Source: Dactylellina haptotyla (Eukaryota; Ascomycota; Orbiliomycetes; Orbiliales; Orbiliaceae). Taken from it: DNA of 64,000 bases. The notes under the pieces are model-generated. The model was not told the origin of the DNA, did no database searches, and saw nothing but the letters and a program-made list of their open reading frames with translations. The stretch spans positions 3,038,001-3,102,000 of the forward strand of contig CM062382.1 of the NCBI GenBank assembly GCA_031310005.1, written 5' to 3'. Position numbers and translations under genes: made by a program. Shown one piece after another: positions 11,343 through 23,033 of this stretch; the first letter of the stretch is position 1, and each line of letters opens with the position of its first letter.

Positions 11343-12497
11343 CTAATTCATACACCGATTCCCAAAAACTAGGTTCTCCTTTCTAAGGTTCTTATTGTTT
11401 GCTAAGAATAATTGCTCCGTCAATTCTGTTAGCTGTTCTCCGTCCGGTGAGCTCCATTTGAAATATTCGAGGCCTTGTGTCATCGTTGCAATAGACTCTA
11501 TACACAACGGATCAAGTGCGCAATCTATCAACTCTATCCTCTCAATATCAGAATAGAAGTTCTTGGATTCCCATTTTGCTATCACCCCTCTGTCCCAGAG
11601 GGTACCCAAATGCTCAATTTGGTCAGAACTGCAACGGTGACACACAATAGATCTGATACGGGGCAAGTAAAGCATTCTTGGAACGGATCGAGGATAGAAC
11701 CCTTTGCACTTTCCCGCATCCAAGTTGTACCCGTGCTTAATAGATCTCACATTCTTAAGGCCCCGCGGTAGTTTATCCAGCCTGAGATATTCATGGAACC
11801 AAAGAGCACCCCAGTCGGGCTCCCCGGGGACCAATGTCGACATCAGCCCGCCGTAGTAATTTCTCAACTTCGGACTGTTTTCGTCGAGAGTCTTGGTCTC
11901 GCTCTCCGGGAGGATAAAATAATTAGGTTCGACGTAGCATTCGCGCAGAGTATCCATCGTTTCCCCGATGGTGTTTCCACGCACGATATGCGCCTCCGTA
12001 GCCCCGAAATCCAGATGCCGCAACCTTGAAGCGAAATTGAGAAGGACCATGAGGAGCACTTCGGAGTTTATTCCGTAAATGATGGCGTTTATGGCGAACT
12101 CATCAAATCCTAAATCCTTCGCAAGGATTGTGAGCCAGACGATCTCTTGCCCGGTCCATATCCACTGTTTCGTCCAGGTCTCCGGGCTGCCCGCTTGCCG
12201 TCGGTACCATTCTACTTCGACAATATTGAAATTCTTACCGAGTTCTGGATGAACGAGAAGGCGGCGGATCATCTGCCAGGGTGAACGAGAAGGGTGGTCC
12301 ACTTTGAAGATATAAGTCGGGTTGAAAAGATCATGGGCAAGAGTATTCAGACGTCTGCACGTTTTCCGGCAGCTTGCGAGATCCGAATTTGTTAGGTAAG
12401 AAGCGTCCAGGATGATGCAGAGTATCTCGGTTGGAAGGGATAACAACGGACTCTCATTTTCTGTTCCTAGAAACGTCGATTCGGAACTAGAGTTCAT
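11343..12497 (-). CDS. F-box protein
   Basis: Single-exon frame of 384 residues; the start is the ATG at 12497 (the frame stays open upstream but has no earlier ATG). The F-box is near residues 17-59: LLSLPTEILCIILDASYLT, then SCRKTCRRLNTLAHDLFN. The remaining 320 residues have Leu and Trp spacing like the degenerate leucine-rich parts of other fungal F-box proteins but no nameable repeat. F-box proteins link a substrate to Skp1/Cul1 ubiquitin ligases; the substrate is unknown. The gene is convergent with the ARF-like gene (3' ends 154 bases apart). The C-terminal end might be extended by an unseen 3' exon, since a possible donor lies just before the stop. Confidence 0.8.
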   Translation of the reverse strand: MNSSSESTFLGTENESPLLSLPTEILCIILDASYLTNSDLASCRKTCRRLNTLAHDLFNPTYIFKVDHPSRSPWQMIRRLLVHPELGKNFNIVEVEWYRRQAGSPETWTKQWIWTGQEIVWLTILAKDLGFDEFAINAIIYGINSEVLLMVLLNFASRLRHLDFGATEAHIVRGNTIGETMDTLRECYVEPNYFILPESETKTLDENSPKLRNYYGGLMSTLVPGEPDWGALWFHEYLRLDKLPRGLKNVRSIKHGYNLDAGKCKGFYPRSVPRMLYLPRIRSIVCHRCSSDQIEHLGTLWDRGVIAKWESKNFYSDIERIELIDCALDPLCIESIATMTQGLEYFKWSSPDGEQLTELTEQLFLANNKNLRKENLVFGNRCMN

Positions 12498-13332
12498 CTT
12501 TGAAATGGAGACGTATTGATAGATATCGATAGGAACTCTGACTCTCAATTCGTCGACTACTTCGAATACGTGTCAGCCGCAGAGTATATCGGTTCGCGGG
12601 GCGTCGTAAATTTAACACATGGCAACACAAGACAGATCAACCCGATGAGTAGGATTGAAGGGGTCTACATGATGCTGCATTGATTAAATGACGCACATGA
12701 AAATGGTGATGCAGTTATTCTTAATAGGCAGTGCTTAAGTGCATCGAGGGTATCTAACACCTTACAATACTAATTCAAACCGCTAACTCTTGCCCCTATA
12801 ACTCCAATTATTCTTGTTCTCACGTCGAACTGTAGCTCAAAGCAATTTCTACCCTCCTTTCAACTCTCTGGGTTTGACCAAAGGTAAAGGTTCTGAATTT
12901 GATACAGTTACTGTATATGCGTCCGCGTCCTCTGCAAAGCTAAAATAATTCCTAGAAAAATGAATCAATCCCTACAAGAATATCGGTGCGGTCTTAGGAG
13001 TGTGTAGGATTATGTCCAGTTTCCTTCGGACGGCGAGCAAGTAACGAGGGTTGTTACTAGAACCTCTTCATTTTTGGACGAATTCGGAACTTTTTTGTTT
13101 TAAAGTGAAAAATTCTGATATTCAGGTGCGCAAATGGACACCCAGTTAGTCTCGATACCAGACCGGGTACCAAGGGGATCCATTTGGGGAGCGAGAAGGC
13201 CTTGTGTTGTGCTGAGACCATCAACAACACAAAGCGCGGTTTACGTCACGTGACCCAGCCAATCGACAGAATGCATGCGTCGAATGGGCGCGATAAGACA
13301 GCAGACCCGCAATTGCGCTCTTCCAACGTGAC
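12498..13332. other. Intergenic, no gene seen
   Basis: Between the F-box start and the tRNA gene. Low-complexity AT-rich DNA with short open frames only; holds the F-box promoter. Confidence 0.5.
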
Positions 13333-13440
13333 GGTTGAATAGTGTAGTTGGTTATCACATCGGATTTTGATACGGCCTCCGGGCTCTCTAGGCCTCTTCG
13401 AAAGATTCCGGGAACTTGGGTTCGAATCCCAGTTCGACCT
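13333..13440 (+). tRNA. tRNA-Gln (UUG anticodon) with an intron
   Basis: The acceptor stem GGTTGAA (13333-13339) pairs with TTCGACC (13433-13439), one G-U pair; the discriminator is T13440. The D arm has the usual GTAGTTGGTTATCAC form. The anticodon stem TCGGA (13360-13364) pairs with TCCGG (13407-13411), and the anticodon TTG is at 13367-13369. A 35-base intron (about 13371-13405) sits one base 3' of the anticodon, the canonical place for nuclear tRNA introns. The T arm is TTGGG, TTCGAAT, CCCAG (13416-13432). Internal promoter boxes: A box about 13340-13351, B box GGTTCGAATCC at 13419-13429. Confidence 0.9.
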
Positions 13441-13443
13441 TTT
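13440..13443 (+). terminator. Pol III terminator of tRNA-Gln
   Basis: A run of four T residues begins at the discriminator base, the minimal RNA polymerase III stop signal directly behind the tRNA. Confidence 0.6.
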
Positions 13444-15143
13444 GCTGGCGGAGCATATTCCCTGGATCGCCCTTCCGAGTTGAGGAAGTCCCTTTGCAAA
13501 TTTTGCACATCGCTCCCACCACAATCATGATATCACCAGATTTCGCTATCCTAGCGAGCAGCGCTAGTAAATGCACCAACGGCTGACCTATTAGTCAAGC
13601 CTGCAGGGCTGTGTCCATAATTCACACTAATTAACACATGCTATGAGAGTGACATTGTTACACACTCGGTCCAGGCCAGCTTACCTGGTGTAAAACCTTG
13701 GATTGTACGCTCCGATAACTCAAAAAGAAAAAACTTTTTTTAGGTGCGGCTGCAAACCTTCCCCCAGGAGGCCAGAAAGCCATCCGATTGGGCAAGCCAC
13801 AGGCAAAAAAAAGGGCTGCATCAGATGCACTCCGTTCTAGAAGACAGACATTTGAGCATACTTTTTTTGTCTTGGTGCGAGCTCGCCAGATCGCCTCCTG
13901 GCTGGGCCCCAACTTTAAAAGGAAACGACACTCGCTACTCTGACCCATTTCGACGACTGTCGGGTGCCCTTATTTTAATTTATTTTTTCGTTGCTCTCTC
14001 TGTCTTTCTTGGTTTTCCAGTATTTGAAATTCTTTGTATTTTTGTTTTCACCCTTCTCGATTCGGGTTTAATATATCGTTTAGATCGGTCTTCTCATCCT
14101 CCGTCAGCTCCTGCAGCTTGCTGATGTCTCGCCAACATCTGCATTGTCGCTAGCTCGTCCGCTGGTATCTTCGTTGCGTCCAGAGTGCTAGTTGGAAAGA
14201 GCACCCTGATCAGGTTTGTGCTTGTGCTGACCTTGGCCTCACCATCACGCTGCATGGCCCCAGCATTGGCATTACTTCGACTTTTTCCGATCCTGTGTCT
14301 GCAATCCCTTCGACCTTCAGCTGCAGCCCAGTCCGACTTTCCAGAAGGAGGCCGTTAATCCACTCATATACAGAGCTATCCTTCTTTTTTACTGCGCCTG
14401 CCTGCCCTGTTGGTCTTCGGTCTTTCTTCCGTTCTTCCATCAACATCATTCATCACATCATCATCCGCTAGTATCGTTATCGCCAGCGCTTTCACTATTT
14501 TTTCTGCATTTTCAGCATCCTGTTTTCGTTGCTAGCCGTGCTGCCAGTAACCCAAGATGAATTGTAGGTCCTACCCTTTCCAATGCAAAAGTTTTCTCGA
14601 TCTTTCTCGTGCCGGCATGTTCCTTCTTTTTCGTGCTTCCGGTCAAAATGTCCTCATCTTGCGCTCTGGCCCTGCAGGACAGCAGGTGACCGAGTTGCAG
14701 GCAAACAATTTTCGTTGTTTGTCCCGTTCGGGCACAGACCGGCCGGCTTGCCTTGTTCTTTTCTTCTGCAACTTGAAACCTCAATCCCGAATGTCCCAAG
14801 ACCGACATTCCCGATCCAAACAAGCTAGAAAAGTAAAATGCGATGGAATTGGCGAAAATGCTCATGTGCTCTCGAACGGCAGCCGCCTTGATAACGCCCG
14901 CCCTCGCAAGCTGATTATCATCATAATTGCCTCATGAGCACCGGAACAGCCTGGCTGGACAGAAAGAGAGAAAAAAAAACAAGTTGATAATAGAAACCCA
15001 ATTTTTGCTAATAAAAATGCAATACGATTCCCACAGGCCCATCCCGTGTCGATGACACAACAGGTCATGATGAATATAACCAACAACCAAACCATCTCCC
15101 CGCCGATCTCACGACCAACTCCGACCTAAACAACGTCTCCAAC
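13444..15143. other. Long region upstream of the Nramp gene
   Basis: About 1.7 kb without a supported gene. 13980-14830 is strikingly pyrimidine-rich (C/T tracts), as in fungal core promoters and long 5' leaders. Several short ATG-started frames occur (for example 14557-14937); if this part is transcribed they would be upstream ORFs of the Nramp mRNA, which I cannot establish. Confidence 0.4.
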
Positions 15144-17039
15144 ATGAATCGTCGCGGGGACACCAGTAGAGGCGGGATCAACACGTTCGACAACTCTGCT
15201 GGGGGCGACGGAGAGGTGGATTCTTCCGACACTGGTTCCGCCGGGATCACGGCTGTGGGGGGTGGGGGAGGGGGGGACGTTTCCGGTTCTCAATTGAGAG
15301 CCGGAGACGTTGATGAGAAGGGGGGAGTGCGTGATGTTGTTGAAAATATAGGAGGCGGGAAGAAGGATGAGGGTGAAAAGGGATATAAGAAGGTGAAAAG
15401 AGTCTTGTTCTTCGCTGGAAACGCTGGCAGGCGAGAGCCGCCGCGTGGTGGTAGCACCCCCGGCGATGGCATCTGGAAGAAAATAATTCACATTCTCGTG
15501 AAGTACGCCAAGTTTATGGGACCGGGTTTTATGATCTCGGTTTCGTATATGGATCCTGGAAACTATGCTACCGATGTGAGTTTACCCCCAAGGTTAGTGG
15601 AAGGTTGAAGGAGCTCACTAACTTTGGTATTCAGGTCGCTGCTGGTGCTGCATTCAAATACTCTCATTTGTTTGTCATCCTTCTGGCAAACGTCCTTGCT
15701 ATCTTTTTGCAATCGCTCTGCGTCAAACTCGGTAGTGTCACCGGCGTCGACCTTGCCGAAAATTGCAAGAGGAACTTTCCTAGATGGCTATGCTGGTTCT
15801 TATACTTTTTCGCGGAAGCCGCCATTATCGCTACCGACATGGCTGAGGTTGTTGGTTCCGCAATCGCCCTGAATATCCTCCTCAAGATCCCCCTCGTCGC
15901 AGGTTGTGCGATCACAATTCTAGATACCTTTATCGTTCTCTTCTTCTACAACGCTGATGGACCGGTCAAGCGTATCCGCTTTTTCGAGTTTTTCGTCGCT
16001 CTTTTGGTCTTCGGTGTTATCATCTGCTTCGCCATCGAGCTCGCAAACATCGAAGGCACGTCTGCTGGGGAAGTTCTGAAAGGCTACATTCCCTCCAGCA
16101 CCGTGGCTACAGGACACGGTCTCTACCTGTCTTGTGGTATCCTTGGTGCCACCGTCATGCCGCACTCGTTGTTCTTGGGAAGCGGGATCGTACAGGCTCG
16201 CATGAAGGAATTCGACAACTGGCACGCGAACGAGAGCACCGCTACCGTCGCGACGGAAGACACGGCCGTGACTGTCGAAAGAAAATACAAGCCTACCCTC
16301 GAGGCTATAAACTATACCATGCCATTTTGTATCGCAGATATGGCCATCTCGTTGTTCACCTGTGCCTTATTCGCAAATTCCGCAATCCTCATCGTCTCGG
16401 CTGCAACTCTATCCGACACCCCGGAGGCACAGGACGCAGATTTGTTCAGCATTTACGATCTCCTCGTAGAGAACCTCGGCAAAGCTGCTGGTATCCTTTT
16501 CGCGGTCGCTTTACTCTTCTCCGGTGAATCTGCAGGTGTGGTAGTCACACTTGCGGGTCAAATGATCTCTGAAGGTTTCCTCAACTGGCGAATGAGGCCA
16601 TGGCTCCGCCGCCTCATCACCCGTGCCATCGCCATCCTCCCGTCGATAGTTGTGGCGGGAGCGGTCGGACGAAAGGGATTGGCTGAGGTTCTGAACGCCA
16701 GTCAAGTTACCTTGAGTATTATTCTACCTTTCGTCACCGCACCTCTTATCTGGATGACCTGCCGGGCTCAGTACATGCAAGTGGCCAATCCTAACGGGCA
16801 GGTTCTTAATGACGAAGCTGCTGCGGAGGGTGGTGTTACCAGACGGGAAACCGTCGATATGAGCAACAACTGGTTTACGTGTGCGTTTGCTATCGCAGTT
16901 TGGGGTTTTATTGCAGGGTTGAATGTGTAAGTGCATTATCTTCGGCTGCTTTGTTGGACAGGTAGTAACAAGCAACATACTAACATCTATTTCGATTGCT
17001 AGGTATTTGATCGTGACCCTGGCAATGGGCACAAACTAA
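15144..17039 (+). CDS. SMF1: Nramp-type divalent metal transporter (Smf1/Smf2-like)
   Basis: Exons 15144-15575, 15635-16926 and 17003-17039, 586 residues. The first intron (GTGAGT...TTCAG, branch CTAAC) interrupts the TM1 motif and joins NYATD to VAAGAA; the second puts only 12 codons (last residues YLIVTLAMGTN) in exon 3. The family-defining TM1 motif DPGN is at about 137-140 and the TM6 motif MPHSLFLGSG at about 319-328; these metal-binding residues are intact. Many blocks match yeast Smf proteins (KLGSVTG, FFAEAAIIATD, EVVGSAIALNILLK, SGQ/ESAGVVVTLAGQ, LNASQV). Nramp proteins import Mn2+, Fe2+ and related ions with protons at the plasma membrane or endosomes. The N-terminal 110 residues are Gly/Asp-rich and cytosolic, as in Smf homologues, and coded by a G-rich tract at 15256-15278. 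SMF1, SMF2 or SMF3 cannot be told apart from sequence inspection. Confidence 0.92.
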
Positions 17040-19698
17040 ATGTCCAACGATCAGGTTGGTTGGACATCCTTGGAAATTTTGGAGAAACACCATGGTTTCC
17101 AAGCGAACGGTAGATTGTAGGCGGCAGGGAGAATACAAAACTCATTCTTTTTTTTTGGTTGTCGCGAAAACCGCGAGGAAGACTATTCCGATGACCTCTC
17201 TTTTTAACATTTGATATGAAGCACCACGCTCTATGACACTCCTTAATGATTAGTTTTTTATGAATAATTCATAGAATTTCATATTCGCTATCACTATAAT
17301 TCAATATAATATCACTTTTTTGAGATATATAGTCTTTTAGAAGACTAATGAAAACAAGATAGCCGCGTAAACCTCGATCGCTAATAGCGCTGTATATTAT
17401 TTTTGTGCTAGGTGTTAGAGCTTAATAACCTTTTGCTCCCCGTTCCCAGCCGGTATTTTCGCTGCCAGCGTAGGATGGAAATTACTTTGACAGGAATATT
17501 TGTTATGGCTCCGGAAGCGCCAGCAAAGTTATTCTCCGAATATGAAACTCGCGTAGTTGGGACAGGAATTCAAATCATATAGCTGGATGAGTTCGAGTAT
17601 GTTCACGTACGCTACAGAGCTTTGGCTTTGTAAATGCGCTACTAGCTCATACATTCACAAAACAGCTAGGGATCGATGGTTACCAAAGGACCGGGTTAGG
17701 TTGTCTGTTGGGCTTATGCGCTGTAAGGTTTTTGTTGGATACTAGGAATGCGATAGCCGTATAATCTTGCATATGATATCGTTCTAGCTGAGATATTCCA
17801 GCCATCCGATATTTAATTTTATGTTTGTTTAAGGTCAGCGAATTAATAATATAGTATTTAGTATTCACTGTGCCATTTTTTAGAATGCAATTTTGTGTGG
17901 CGCATGAACTCAGAGCTGCAGGATCTTTGGAGGGCGCCCGCGGGCTTGAGGTGAAGCAAGTCTGCGCCGCTCGGTGCTGCTTTTTTTATTTATTTTTTTT
18001 ATGCAGAAGAGTAGACCGTGAAATCTTCGAGCAAGATGGTGCTTTGTAAAATACGCGGCACGAAGCTGAAAATACGCATAAAGCTAGTCGTCATATTGGC
18101 GGCACGTAGAGAATCGCCATCAGCTTGAGGAGGGTCGAGGTGGCGTGGACATAGCTTCGCAGCAGATCCTTAAGTTATCCCTGGTTAAATTAAAGTTATC
18201 GCACAGCATTCCTGCCCTGTAGCGAACGCTTTGTTTGCGATGATTCGGTGAATGTCGGAACCTGGAGAAATCGATTAAACCTCCAGTTGGTGTTATGTAA
18301 TACATCACAGCCCACTGTGCCGGGTTTCGGTGAGCCTCAATGTTGCGACCCGAACGCGAGCTGTTCGGCCGGGTTCAGACAAATGCGGTCTTAGAGTCGA
18401 AACATTCGAGAAATTTGGAACCGAAACGTCCCGAACCTCACTTCAGCCCAGCGCAGATACGACGATACCAGCCAGATCAGTGCCCAATTGCGTGACCTGA
18501 AGCTTTCCCCAACCGCCCAAAGAGCCGCTTTCGCTGTACGGTGCTGTTTACTTTCACTCGTCACACAGAGACACTGGTACAGGCTGCACGTTCAATCACC
18601 CCGGGCGCCAAAAATAGCTGGTTCCACCGTGCGCTTGGATTGGCTGGAGGCCCTGGCTAGCCGAACGGCGGTAAGCGCCCGCTGAAACGAACCACACATC
18701 CAACAACACAGTGCTTTTGCTGCTTTGGGGGCGACCTGTCAAAAGTGTCCAACGGGAAACGAATCCCCAACTCCGTTTCTCACGGAAACGACGGCCGCGT
18801 ATTTTTTTTCTGGTTGAATCAAATTTCCTTTTTTCTTACTTTGAGTGTATGCCGCATGGAAGCTAGTCCTTGCTTGAGCTCTCGAGCTGCATGCTGGCGG
18901 CGTAGTCGGCGCATGTGCTGAAGGAGCGAGTCGTCCTCAGTATATAAGAATAGCTGCCACACAGCGCTTTGCAATTCAAGTGGACCGTGGTCTCGTGCGT
19001 GGGTATTTGAGAAGAAAAAATAGCGTGCATGGTGTCATGGACGTGTCATAGCCGGATGATAAATTTATTTTTCTCCCTTCGCCTCTTTCCTGCTGCTGAA
19101 GGTGGTATTACATGCTGGTGAACTATATATCGCCGCGGGAGACGCTTTATCGTGTGAAAATCGATCTTGATTCCCAACGCCGCCTGTTCACGACTTTTTT
19201 TACCACTTTTCATTTTCATTTCAGTATTTGCTTTCTCCAGCCGTATAGAGTTCGGGACCTGCATAAGGAAGAAAAGTTTGTCTTTTTAGGGAATTAATCC
19301 GCGGGTTTCGATTATTTTCTCTGTGCTCCCCCTTCGCCTCCATTTCACCATATATTACAATCACCTAGGCACGACCCTTTTTCTTCTTCGCTGGCACCTA
19401 TCGAAGAACCTTTTTTCTAACTTCGTTTTAAAATTTTCTCCGACCCCACGATAAAAATATTTTTATTTATTCGCTTCTACGGAGGAAGATTTAATCTAGC
19501 CAGAGTACCGGATACCGCTAGTTTTGCTTCGGTTCGCGAAATTGAAACACAGTCGAGACGTCCTTTGATCCACGAGGCTATACCCAACAACACTATAGCA
19601 ATCAATTTGAAGAGATCCTCAATAACCCGGCGCGACGGTATATATTCATATGACCGTTGAAAAGCAACCACGTCGTCGATAATATCGAGCCATTCAAA
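17040..19698. other. Intergenic, no gene seen
   Basis: 2.6 kb with only short frames. Contains T-rich tracts (17149-17157, 17982-18000), a possible TATA element tatataagaa at 18941-18950, and C/T-rich sequence at 19310-19440 that probably belongs to the promoter or leader of the next gene. Confidence 0.5.
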
Positions 19699-21348
19699 AT
19701 GACACGCAAGGTGCACAGAGTCCCGCTGGGGCCTTTCCTCGTCTTATTTCTTATACCGCTGCTCTCTACAGCACAGTCAACAATACAACTTATAAAACCT
19801 AGCCTCTCGATAACAGCTTCGTCCACAATACGGCCGGCGAGTAGTTCTGAATCCACCGCCACTGCAACAATAGAGGAGTTTATTATAACTACTACAACAA
19901 ATTCAACCGCTCCGTCGGCTACCTCAGCTGCTGCCGAGCCTTCAATGTTGGCGACATTCTCTTACTTTGGTATAGCGGTCGGCTGTACTATTTTGATAAT
20001 ATTCGCTCTAACGGCTTTTTTTACATGGCGTCGGAAAAATAAACAGGCGGAGCAGCCGCCGATGACGAATGCGAAGAAAGAGTATATAGAATATTTCAAA
20101 GGCCGGGGGGATGTAGAGATGAATACCCAGGGCGGCGTTATTAATAGTTTAAACAGCCAATCCATGCCAGAAGCCACCGGTTCTTCCGTAAATCTCCTAC
20201 CTCGGATCGAAATCGAAACGCATGAGCGCTCTGGTTCCCTGGGGAAGTTCCACTTCACCCCGTTCTCGAAATCCAAACCACAAGAGGAGACCTCTCAACA
20301 CACACTACAGATTGAGGTTACTTCGAACCCGAGCCTGAGGCCCGTGAGCAACGTCCCGGACTACCTTGTCCCCAAACGACTAAAGCCTCAAACCGAAAAA
20401 CCACCACCTTCGTTAAAGAATGCCCCACCGGTTCCTCCGATTCCGAGGCTTGAGGTTCCTGGAAAGGTGATATATCAAGAACCAGGTAGCTCTCCGGCAC
20501 CCCAGAAGAAGGTTGAAAATGACAACTATAAATTCCCTTCGAAACCTTCCAATATGGTAGAAGGTAGAAGAGGCCAAGCTCAACCTTTCACTCCCACAAG
20601 ATTGAATGCCAACCTCACACCCATATCAGCCAACTCGCAGCCAAAGCTAAAGGAGAAAGAAATCCCACATCATCTCCGTCCCATGTCATCAACTACTATC
20701 GCTAGCAATAGTACCCGCGGCGGCGGCGACGAAAGTGACCATGGCGAAGACGACGACGACAGCTACAGCTATCACTCTAGTCCCAGGTCCTCTCGCCACA
20801 GTATCGATAGTTACTATACAAACCACGACAGGGCACAGAGCCTTTACTCCGAACATAGCGGATGGTCATATGAACCCTCGCTCTCTTCGCAGAATATTGT
20901 CGCTGGTCAAGTTTACGCCGATGGCCCCGCACCATTAAATTACAGCAAGAAAGGAAAGGGCGTGGCTGCAAACGAAAAGGTACCCAAAGATAATAACACG
21001 AGTCTTTACCCGCCACGGACTACTAGCAGGAAAATCCAAGAGCAGTACCCATCGATCGATAGATCTTCGGAACTACCACCACCCCCGCCACCAAAGGATT
21101 GGGAGGTGGTACCGATAAAGATCGATCCCTATCCGAGTTTTGTAGCTGCTGTGAAGCCCGGTAGTAGCAGTGGCGCACCTCGTCATGATACCCCACGCCC
21201 CATACTTAAAGGCGGAGCGGGATCAAGTGGCCTACCCACGAATCCTAGACCAGCCAAGACAGTGGAATGGTATAATAGAGACCCGCATGATGTGGGTCTG
21301 GAGCGCGACGTCGGTCCAAAGGTTCGAGTAGGACCTGCAAGGACGTAA
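19699..21348 (+). CDS. Type I single-pass membrane protein with Ser/Thr-rich ectodomain and Pro-rich tail
   Basis: One exon, 549 residues; start at the ATG at 19699 (context CAAAATGAC), which opens a signal peptide ending near LLSTAQS (residue 27). Residues 28-82 are a short Ser/Thr-rich ectodomain fit for O-mannosylation. One transmembrane helix spans about 84-109 (FSYFGIAVGCTILIIFALT) and is stopped by WRRKNK. The remaining 440 residues are cytosolic, low in order, with proline clusters (PPPSL, PPVPPIPR, PPPPPPKDW) that could bind SH3 or WW domains, an acidic Asp/Glu tract near 350, and many Ser. The layout resembles fungal cell-wall stress sensors (Mid2/Wsc type), but there is no WSC or other named extracellular domain, so it is hypothetical. 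Convergent with the next gene. Confidence 0.75.
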   Translation: MTRKVHRVPLGPFLVLFLIPLLSTAQSTIQLIKPSLSITASSTIRPASSSESTATATIEEFIITTTTNSTAPSATSAAAEPSMLATFSYFGIAVGCTILIIFALTAFFTWRRKNKQAEQPPMTNAKKEYIEYFKGRGDVEMNTQGGVINSLNSQSMPEATGSSVNLLPRIEIETHERSGSLGKFHFTPFSKSKPQEETSQHTLQIEVTSNPSLRPVSNVPDYLVPKRLKPQTEKPPPSLKNAPPVPPIPRLEVPGKVIYQEPGSSPAPQKKVENDNYKFPSKPSNMVEGRRGQAQPFTPTRLNANLTPISANSQPKLKEKEIPHHLRPMSSTTIASNSTRGGGDESDHGEDDDDSYSYHSSPRSSRHSIDSYYTNHDRAQSLYSEHSGWSYEPSLSSQNIVAGQVYADGPAPLNYSKKGKGVAANEKVPKDNNTSLYPPRTTSRKIQEQYPSIDRSSELPPPPPPKDWEVVPIKIDPYPSFVAAVKPGSSSGAPRHDTPRPILKGGAGSSGLPTNPRPAKTVEWYNRDPHDVGLERDVGPKVRVGPART

Positions 21349-21763
21349 AATATCCTTAAAAAAAAAGTTGATAGAACTTATCTCTCCGCTTAACGTTTTT
21401 ATAATGACCTTAGCCTTCGCTGAAAACCTTTTTCTTGTGTTTTTATTTTCCTTTTCTTTACCCTTCTTACCTCGCCAATAATACTTCCCTTCATTCTTTC
21501 CTTAATCTATGTCCTAATTTTTTTTTTTCTTTTCGGGTGATTCAACTATCGAGGTTTCCCTCCGGTGTATTTTTCTTATTTTCTTCTTTTCCTATGTTTT
21601 GCATTTTCTTTTTTGGGAAATCGGAGTTTTGTCGGTCCGCGTATACGGGTGTTTTGCATGGTGGTACCAACCTTTCCTTTGTCAGCTGATACGCGTCGGA
21701 TTCAAGGGTTTCACACACATATTTTTCCATTTCATCATGTATTTAACAAGTCCCAGATATTAA
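21349..21763. other. Convergent 3' region
   Basis: T-rich sequence between two convergent genes, expected to carry both 3' UTRs. No further structure recognised. Confidence 0.5.
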
Positions 21764-23033
21764 TCATAACTTCAAGTCGAACCACCTTTCTATGAACTCA
21801 GCATCTTCCTGAGAGTAAGTCCAGTGGTAATACTCTGCCGACGTGGCAGAATCGCTCTTTTTAGAATCTGGTAAAGGATACTTCGAAAACTTAGTATCCC
21901 ATTTCGGGACCATTCTGCCTTTGTCCCATGCCCACATGCAGTCTTCGGAGAGCTCTATTCCCATTCTATTACCATAATCCTTGGCGGCAGTGCTTACTCT
22001 AGAACGCTGAGATTTAAACATATTCAACGCCGCTTCTCTCTCTTTAATCTCGTATGCCTTATGATTGTCAAATGCCGTTTTGATATGATACTTCCACGGC
22101 CCCTGTGTGAACGGTCGCAATATCGCAATGAGTTCTCCATAACGCCGTTCAAGATTTGTCGTCGTATAATGCGATAACTGGGCCCAGAATGTTTGCCACT
22201 CCGCGGTTCTTTCGTAGCTCTCATCTCCAAAGTCAGTATTCAAATCCCCACTTGGCAGAAGTAACCTAATTTCTAAGTTTAATCGACCCCCCGCCGCCGC
22301 AAGCATGGGGTAGATACGATTCACCAAAGGCGTAAGGCATTTCTGGTCAATGTGCACCGACTGCCACCAAGTTCGGGTGTCAATTATTTCCACTTTGATG
22401 TTGCGCAGATAGCGGTGATACTTTGCCGCCGGTAGCACGTCAACCTTGACGGGCTCTGGGGTTTCATGCGCGCTGAGCTTGCGAGTTGGGTAGATAGTAC
22501 AGTCGCTGTCAAGTGCAATCGTCAGTAAGAAGCGAGACACGGTCACGTAACTCGAATGAGTCATTTGGTTGATATCATAAACACACGTACTATAAATTGT
22601 TAATGCTGCCGAGATAATCAAATTTGTCCCAGTACGACTGATACCGCACTTCTAGCATTGACATTTCATGGTACTGTTGGTATTGTACTCGGCCGCGCCC
22701 GGTGGATTCGGCGTACGAAGCAACTATAATCCTTATAGGGAATTTGTTTGAGTAATAGAAAAATGCCGAGGCTTCCCTGTGGAGCTGCTTGTTGACACGG
22801 ATTATAGATAGGTTTATATTCGGACGTCCAAATTTGATGATATTTGCATTTTGCTGTGTGGATTTCATGTATTCCCGATTCGAAACCATAAAGTATGCGG
22901 CGTTTGAAGGCCTGCGCTGCTCTTCGAAGAGCAAAAAGTAGGAATATATTTCATTTCTGATTTCTGCTGGTAACCTGAGGAAGGGGAATATGTCGGTTTC
23001 CTTGCGGGGTTGAAGTGTTTCATCTTCTGCCAT
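21764..23033 (-). CDS. Fungal LPAEIRN-motif (2EXR/F-box-like) hypothetical protein
   Basis: Two exons, 22591-23033 and 21764-22505 on the complement, 394 residues. The 85-base intron begins GTACGT, has a CTGAC branch point and ends GACAG; the phases join LGSINNLY to DCTIYPTRK in frame. Near residues 16-33 is FPFLRLPAEIRNEIYSYFL, the hallmark of a large fungal family with an F-box-like or 2EXR fold, followed by IRVNKQLHREASAFFYYSNKF, also typical. Some members may be ubiquitin-ligase adaptors, but function is unproven. The C-terminal half (KYHRYLRNIKVEI, LNLEIRLLL) fits the same family. Convergent with the type I membrane protein. Confidence 0.8.

Noticed and set aside
14557-14937. 126-codon plus-strand frame upstream of Nramp, with overlapping frames on both strands
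   Set aside because: Not accepted as a gene; mentioned only as a possible upstream ORF in the leader region.
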